64,000 nucleotides of DNA, from the NCBI RefSeq assembly GCF_030272615.1, contig NC_081405.1:158273954-158337953 (forward strand). Reading direction: 5' to 3'. Each line of letters starts with the position of its first letter. The stretch's first letter is position 1. The DNA is from Cryptomeria japonica (taxonomy: Eukaryota; Streptophyta; Pinopsida; Cupressales; Cupressaceae). Positions 59,828-64,000 of the stretch are shown one piece after another. Under the pieces are notes generated by a model, which saw nothing but the letters and a program-made list of their open reading frames with translations, did not search any database and was not told the origin of the DNA. The translations under genes were made by a program, and so were the position numbers.

Positions 59828-62150
59828 GGAAGGATTCACAAATTTCTATACCCAACATGAAAAAAGTAGAGGCCCGAGTATTACTATCCTACTAAACAAT
59901 AGATGGTCTTCCTCCATTAAAGATTTAGGTTCTTCACCTTGTAACAAAGACACCTAGATTATTCTTGAAAATGATAATAAAAGGTTTGGGGTTTGTTTAA
60001 TTTATGCTCCTGATTAATATGGTGAAAGAATCCAACTATGGAAATACTTGAGTAAACTCTCCAATATTTCATTGATTCTTGGGGGGACTTTAACATGGTT
60101 TAATGTAAGGATGACAACATGGGTGGGCTAGACATGGATTGGAAAGGGAATGAAGATTTCTTTTGGTACCAAATGAAGAACAAGTTGAACCTAATTGATC
60201 CATTGGAAGGTCTTAAAAGAGAAAGTATGTGTGCTTGGTATACCTGGTACAATTTCCAAAAAGGCTCTAAGAGGATTTATTGTAGATTGGATAGGTTCGC
60301 TAATAGGGATTTCTTCTCATTTGATCTTGTAAATGGAAATTTTAGACTAAAAGTTCACTCTAGTTCCTTGTCTAATCGCCATCCTATGGAGGTCAAGATC
60401 CTAAAAAACAATGATAGATCTGATAGCCACAAGAGAAATAACACATATATGCTAAATACGTCTTTTCTCGATATAGAAGATTGTAATTATGTCATTTTCA
60501 GATTAAAAGAAAATAACAAATTTTACCTCAAAGACTACTCAGCTATTGAGAGATGGAATAGAAGTGTAAGAAGTCAGTCTACTATGTTACAAACTATTGG
60601 AAAAAAGAAAGACCTTTATGGTAGGATATCATAATTGATTCTTTAAAACAAAATTTGTTGCCTTGAACAGACCCTACAAAAAGAACCCTAGAATGAAATG
60701 TTGACTAATGAGTTGTCTTCCACTAAAAATTAGCCTTAGAGTGCTTCAAACCAAAATGGTTTAAGGGTTAAGGATCGAATCTATAATGATCTAGGTGTCT
60801 CATGTTGATAAAGGTTCCAAAATTTTCTTTAACTATATCAAGTAGAGAAATATAAAGGAGAGAATAAAGGAGATATGGCATGATGGTGAAATGGCCAAAG
60901 AACTAAAGGATATATTTTAGTAGTTCTTTCTATTCTATAGAGATCTATTTTCTTTTGAGGGTAATGGATATGATTGTATAACTTGGCAAGGAATTATTGT
61001 AGGTGAGTTAGTCTGAAGAAGATCTCAAGTGAGTTTGTTGATCAGCTAAAGTGTGATAATACAAAAAATGAAATTATGCAATCTATTTGTCTCTTAAGGA
61101 TTCAAAGTCAGTTGGGGCTAATGGTCTTTCAATAGAATTTTATAAAAAGAACTTCCATTGGATAAGTGATGAACTACAATAGGTCTACAAAGAGGTAATT
61201 AATGCAGGGTCTCTTGGACATAACATTAACAAAGGTATTATTAGGCTACTTCCAAAATATGGGGACAAATATTTGATAAAAAAATTGGTAGCCCATTACA
61301 CTACTTAATGTCTCATACAAGATTTTGGCTAAGGTGCAAGCTTTTATGCTTGTTTATATCATCCCAATCTTCATTTAAGTGAGACTTGGACTATTTTTAT
61401 TAGAGGGAGATACATTCCTAGAAACGTGATCATAAGTTGGGAAGCAATGGAGTGGGCTAAAGTATCTAAGCCAATGGATTTCCCCTATTTTCCCTATTTT
61501 TTGTCAAATGGTGAAGACACTTTTATATTATGTAGTGGATCAAGTTGATGTTGATGGTACACTCTCTAAGACCTTCTCTCTTTAGAGGTCTATTAGATAA
61601 GTATTCCCTTTGGCTCATGTGCTCTTCATTATTTCTTTTGATTCCATTCATTGTACTTCTTGAAAAACCCTAGTTTGGGGCCTAATATCTAGGGTATCAC
61701 CCTTCCAAATGAGGAGAACTTGGTTCATGCAAATTTGTAAATAATACTGTAATATGTTTGTTGCACTGAATGAGGAAAATTTTGATAATCTCGTGAACGA
61801 ACTTGACATATTTTGTAAGGCCTCAAGAGAAAATCTCTTTGACCAAATCAAGGGTCTTAGGATGGAAGGACAAACCTCCTGACAGGTTTGAGAAACTCAA
61901 CTTCCAATAGGGTAGCCCAAACAAAAAAATTAGGTATTTGGGGATTTCATTTGTTGTTAGTCCCCATCTCATAAACATGTGGAATTGGATTAATGACAAA
62001 ATTAATGCTAAAATTGCTCAGTGGAATTCATAGACACTACCTTTCTCTATCTGGAAGAGTATGAGTTTGTTAAAAATTCCTCTCCTCCTATAACATTTAC
62101 TACTCATTTATTTGACTATGTTGAGAATGGGTGTCTCAAACTTACCGGTT
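59828..62150 (+). mobile_element. L1-type LINE copy 2, 3' part
   Basis: Resumes ORF2 after the gypsy insertion; 59828-59832 is the second ggaag. 60119-60634 is open and holds the end of the endonuclease (AWYTWYNFQKGSKRIYCRLDRF, the YTW-N...RLDR block). Later pieces read SKSVGANGLSIEFYKK (61085) and INKGIIRLLPKYGDK (61228), which are RT blocks, with many stops. The 3' end near 62150 is approximate. It is the same family as the LINE at 9791-14947. Confidence 0.78.
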
Positions 62151-62189
62151 TAAATCTCAAGCAAATGACACTTGGTCTCTGAAATGAGC

Positions 62190-63385
62190 AGTTCGGTGTG
62201 GATAACGTTCATGTTATTGATCATCTTCGAAGGGAACTGAATAACCTTCATGTTATTGATAAAGCAGTTGATAACCTTTGTGTTATATACCCACCTGGAG
62301 AAGAAATGTGCAGAGCGTTGCGGGATAGCGGGGAAAGGAAACTTAGTATTTCCCCTTTAACCACAAAATCTGACAAAGGCATGATGAATAGGGTCGCGCG
62401 ATAGCAGGAAGAAAGAGACTTGGTCTCCGTCTCCCCACTCCATGGGACTCTAAGGATCAAATAAGAAAACATGCAAGGTAGAAGAAGAGAAACAACTTTA
62501 TCTTCCTCGCTATCCCACGAGGGTTTTCTAATAGTCAAAGGTGTAGTGCGGGATAAAGAAAAAGGGTGAAGGAATGATTCTTCCCACCACTTCACATGAT
62601 GAACAATAGTTGAACAATGGTGCTATGGGCCAATAGGGAAGCAAAGAGACTTATTTTACCCACCACCCCACTGGTAATTTGAGGGTCTTCGAGGAGCACT
62701 ACGGGCTAACTAGGGGAGTAGGAGACATGCTCATCCCACCATCCCACAATGATGTCAAAAGTGACTTTGGTGACAAGTTAAGCTAAGAGTGACTAAGGTG
62801 GGGACCATGGCCAAATATGAAAGACTTGTTGAGTTGTATGTAGATGATTGGTGGAAACTAAAACGACTCAAAAGAAGCGATGGAGAAAACATGGTGTGTT
62901 ATTGACAATTTGAGGAGGTTCAACATTTGGAGATGTGGTAACTAAATCGAATTGTTTTTCAAGTGTGAGTTGGTTGTGCTGGATGATAGGTTGATGAGAT
63001 ATTGATTCTTGTCATTGTGTAGAGAGGTTGAGTGTCGATTGGTAATTCTGTAATGTTGAATTGAAAATTTGATTGTGAACATAATCTTCTGAACTGTTTT
63101 GCTTGAATAGAGACCAGATTAAAGCTTGAAAATTTGTAACTTGTATGCAAATATTTTTTTACTCTAGTACAAGAGATTGCTTTGGTGTATGGGTTTTTCA
63201 CCAGTAAGGGTTTTCCTACGTGAATTCCAATGTACTACTCTGTGATTATATGTTTGTCATGTTGCTTTGTTTGTCTTGTATTGTCTATCTTAAGTTGTTG
63301 TAATTCAAATTGAAACACATATCTTCTTTTCTCCCCTAAGAAATTAACATTAGGAAGGTGTTTTCCGCACTCTTCTTTCCTTACA
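62190..63385 (+). mobile_element. 5' LTR of a copia element running off the window
   Basis: Ends CTTTCCTTACA at 63385, followed at once by a methionine-tRNA type primer site. A GGTTTTTCACCAGTAAGGGTTTTCC stretch near 63190 resembles the other copia LTRs. I could not fix the left end; 62190 is a guess after the LINE. Confidence 0.5.
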
Positions 63386-63387
63386 GG

Positions 63388-63400
63388 TGGTATCAGATCC
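63388..63400 (+). promoter_or_regulatory. Primer-binding site
   Basis: TGGTATCAGATCC, close to the initiator-Met tRNA site TGGTATCAGAGC. Confidence 0.85.
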
Positions 63401-63495
63401 TGGCCAGTTGTGTTATCCTTGTGGGTAGGATGGGTTTTTTGTGTTAATTCTATAGTGGGATTTTTGTATAAGTTTGTTTGAAATGGTAGACTGAG

Positions 63496-64000
63496 ATGGT
63501 GAGCACATCAGGAAGAGTGGATATTGAGAAATTGAATGGAGGTAACTACTAGTAATGGAAACTCAAGATGGAAGACTTGTTGGTTGATAGAGACTTATGG
63601 GTTACACCGTCTGGATCAAAACCATCAGGCATGAAACAAGAAGATTGGGACCTCACAGATAGGAAGGCCAATGGGTTGATCAGATTATGCCATATAGATT
63701 TTGTTCTCTTGAATGTTCATGAGGAGAATATAACAGTTTCTTTGTGGATGAAACTTGGTAATATTTATTAGGGAAAGTCTCTGGTAAATAAGTTGTTCCT
63801 AAGGAAAAATTTATACTCCTTGAAGATGAGAAAAGGGACATCTGTGGTGGATCATTTAAGTGATTTCAACATGATTATTACATAGTTAACTTCTGTGGGA
63901 GTAAATATTGAGGATGAGGATTGTTGTATGATTTTGTTGTGTTCCTTGCCAGACACATGGGACCATCTGGTTATGTCTATTGGGAGTACAACAATCACTT
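63496..64000 (+). pseudogene. Copia gag, partial and broken
   Basis: From ATG 63496: RVDIEKLNGGNY, two stops (TAG TAA), then WKLKMEDLLVDRDLW. This is the classic F-L-G-NY--WK-KM---L motif of copia gag. Further on come NKLFLRKNLYSLKMRKGTSV and LCSLPDTWDHLVM, the UBN2-type gag domain, with more stops between. It continues beyond the window. Confidence 0.85.

Overview
The window reads as repeat-saturated nuclear DNA of a seed plant with a large genome. A conifer or other gymnosperm is the best guess. That guess rests on nested LTR retrotransposons, degenerate L1-type LINEs, long AT-rich spacers and one isolated intronless CYP74 gene; the species cannot be named from sequence alone. The only convincing host gene is a complete allene oxide synthase-like CYP74 cytochrome P450 on the minus strand (17487-18911), with a TATA box and a poly(A) signal.

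Layout. 1-2880: 3' end and 3' LTR of a Ty3/gypsy element related to the large one further right. 3035-7666: a 4.6 kb tandem array of 20-bp units in both orientations, ending in a (CT)n tract. 9.8-14.9 kb: a decayed L1-type LINE. 15.4-16.6 kb: a copia-type LTR. 17.4-19.1 kb: the CYP74 gene. 19.1-25.1 kb: AT-rich spacer with a CA/GA microsatellite. 25127-32972: an old solo copia-type LTR split by a minus-strand Ty1/copia element with both LTRs (26571-32555). 33.9-40.3 kb: an ancient element recognisable mainly by two diverged direct repeats. 41.9-62.1 kb: a second LINE of the same family, split by a very young 16.3 kb Ty3/gypsy element (43570-59827). 62.2-64.0 kb: the 5' end of another copia element running off the window.

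The 43570-59827 element is the centre of interest. Its LTRs (769 and 767 bp) differ by one substitution and one 2-bp indel, and it is flanked by a perfect 5-bp duplication (ggaag). It encodes gag-protease, a G-patch linker and an RT / RNase H / second RNase H / integrase polyprotein of the Tat type. Between integrase and the 3' LTR lies an antisense gene with a plant mobile domain (PMD). On its own strand this gene has a TATA box, a consensus splice donor and a splice acceptor, predicting a 787-bp intron.

Three non-coding systems in this element stand out. First, five small hairpins with an invariant AAAA bulge and compensating stem changes sit at the start of the RT ORF and just after the integrase stop. 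Second, arrays of GCGTCTGTG spaced 19-21 nt occur in the gag leader, and the same motif occurs inverted, and therefore in sense for the PMD gene, inside that gene's predicted intron. Third, a hairpin overlaps the polypurine tract and shows compensatory change relative to the related element at 862-897. I am not aware of descriptions of the first two, but no database was searched.
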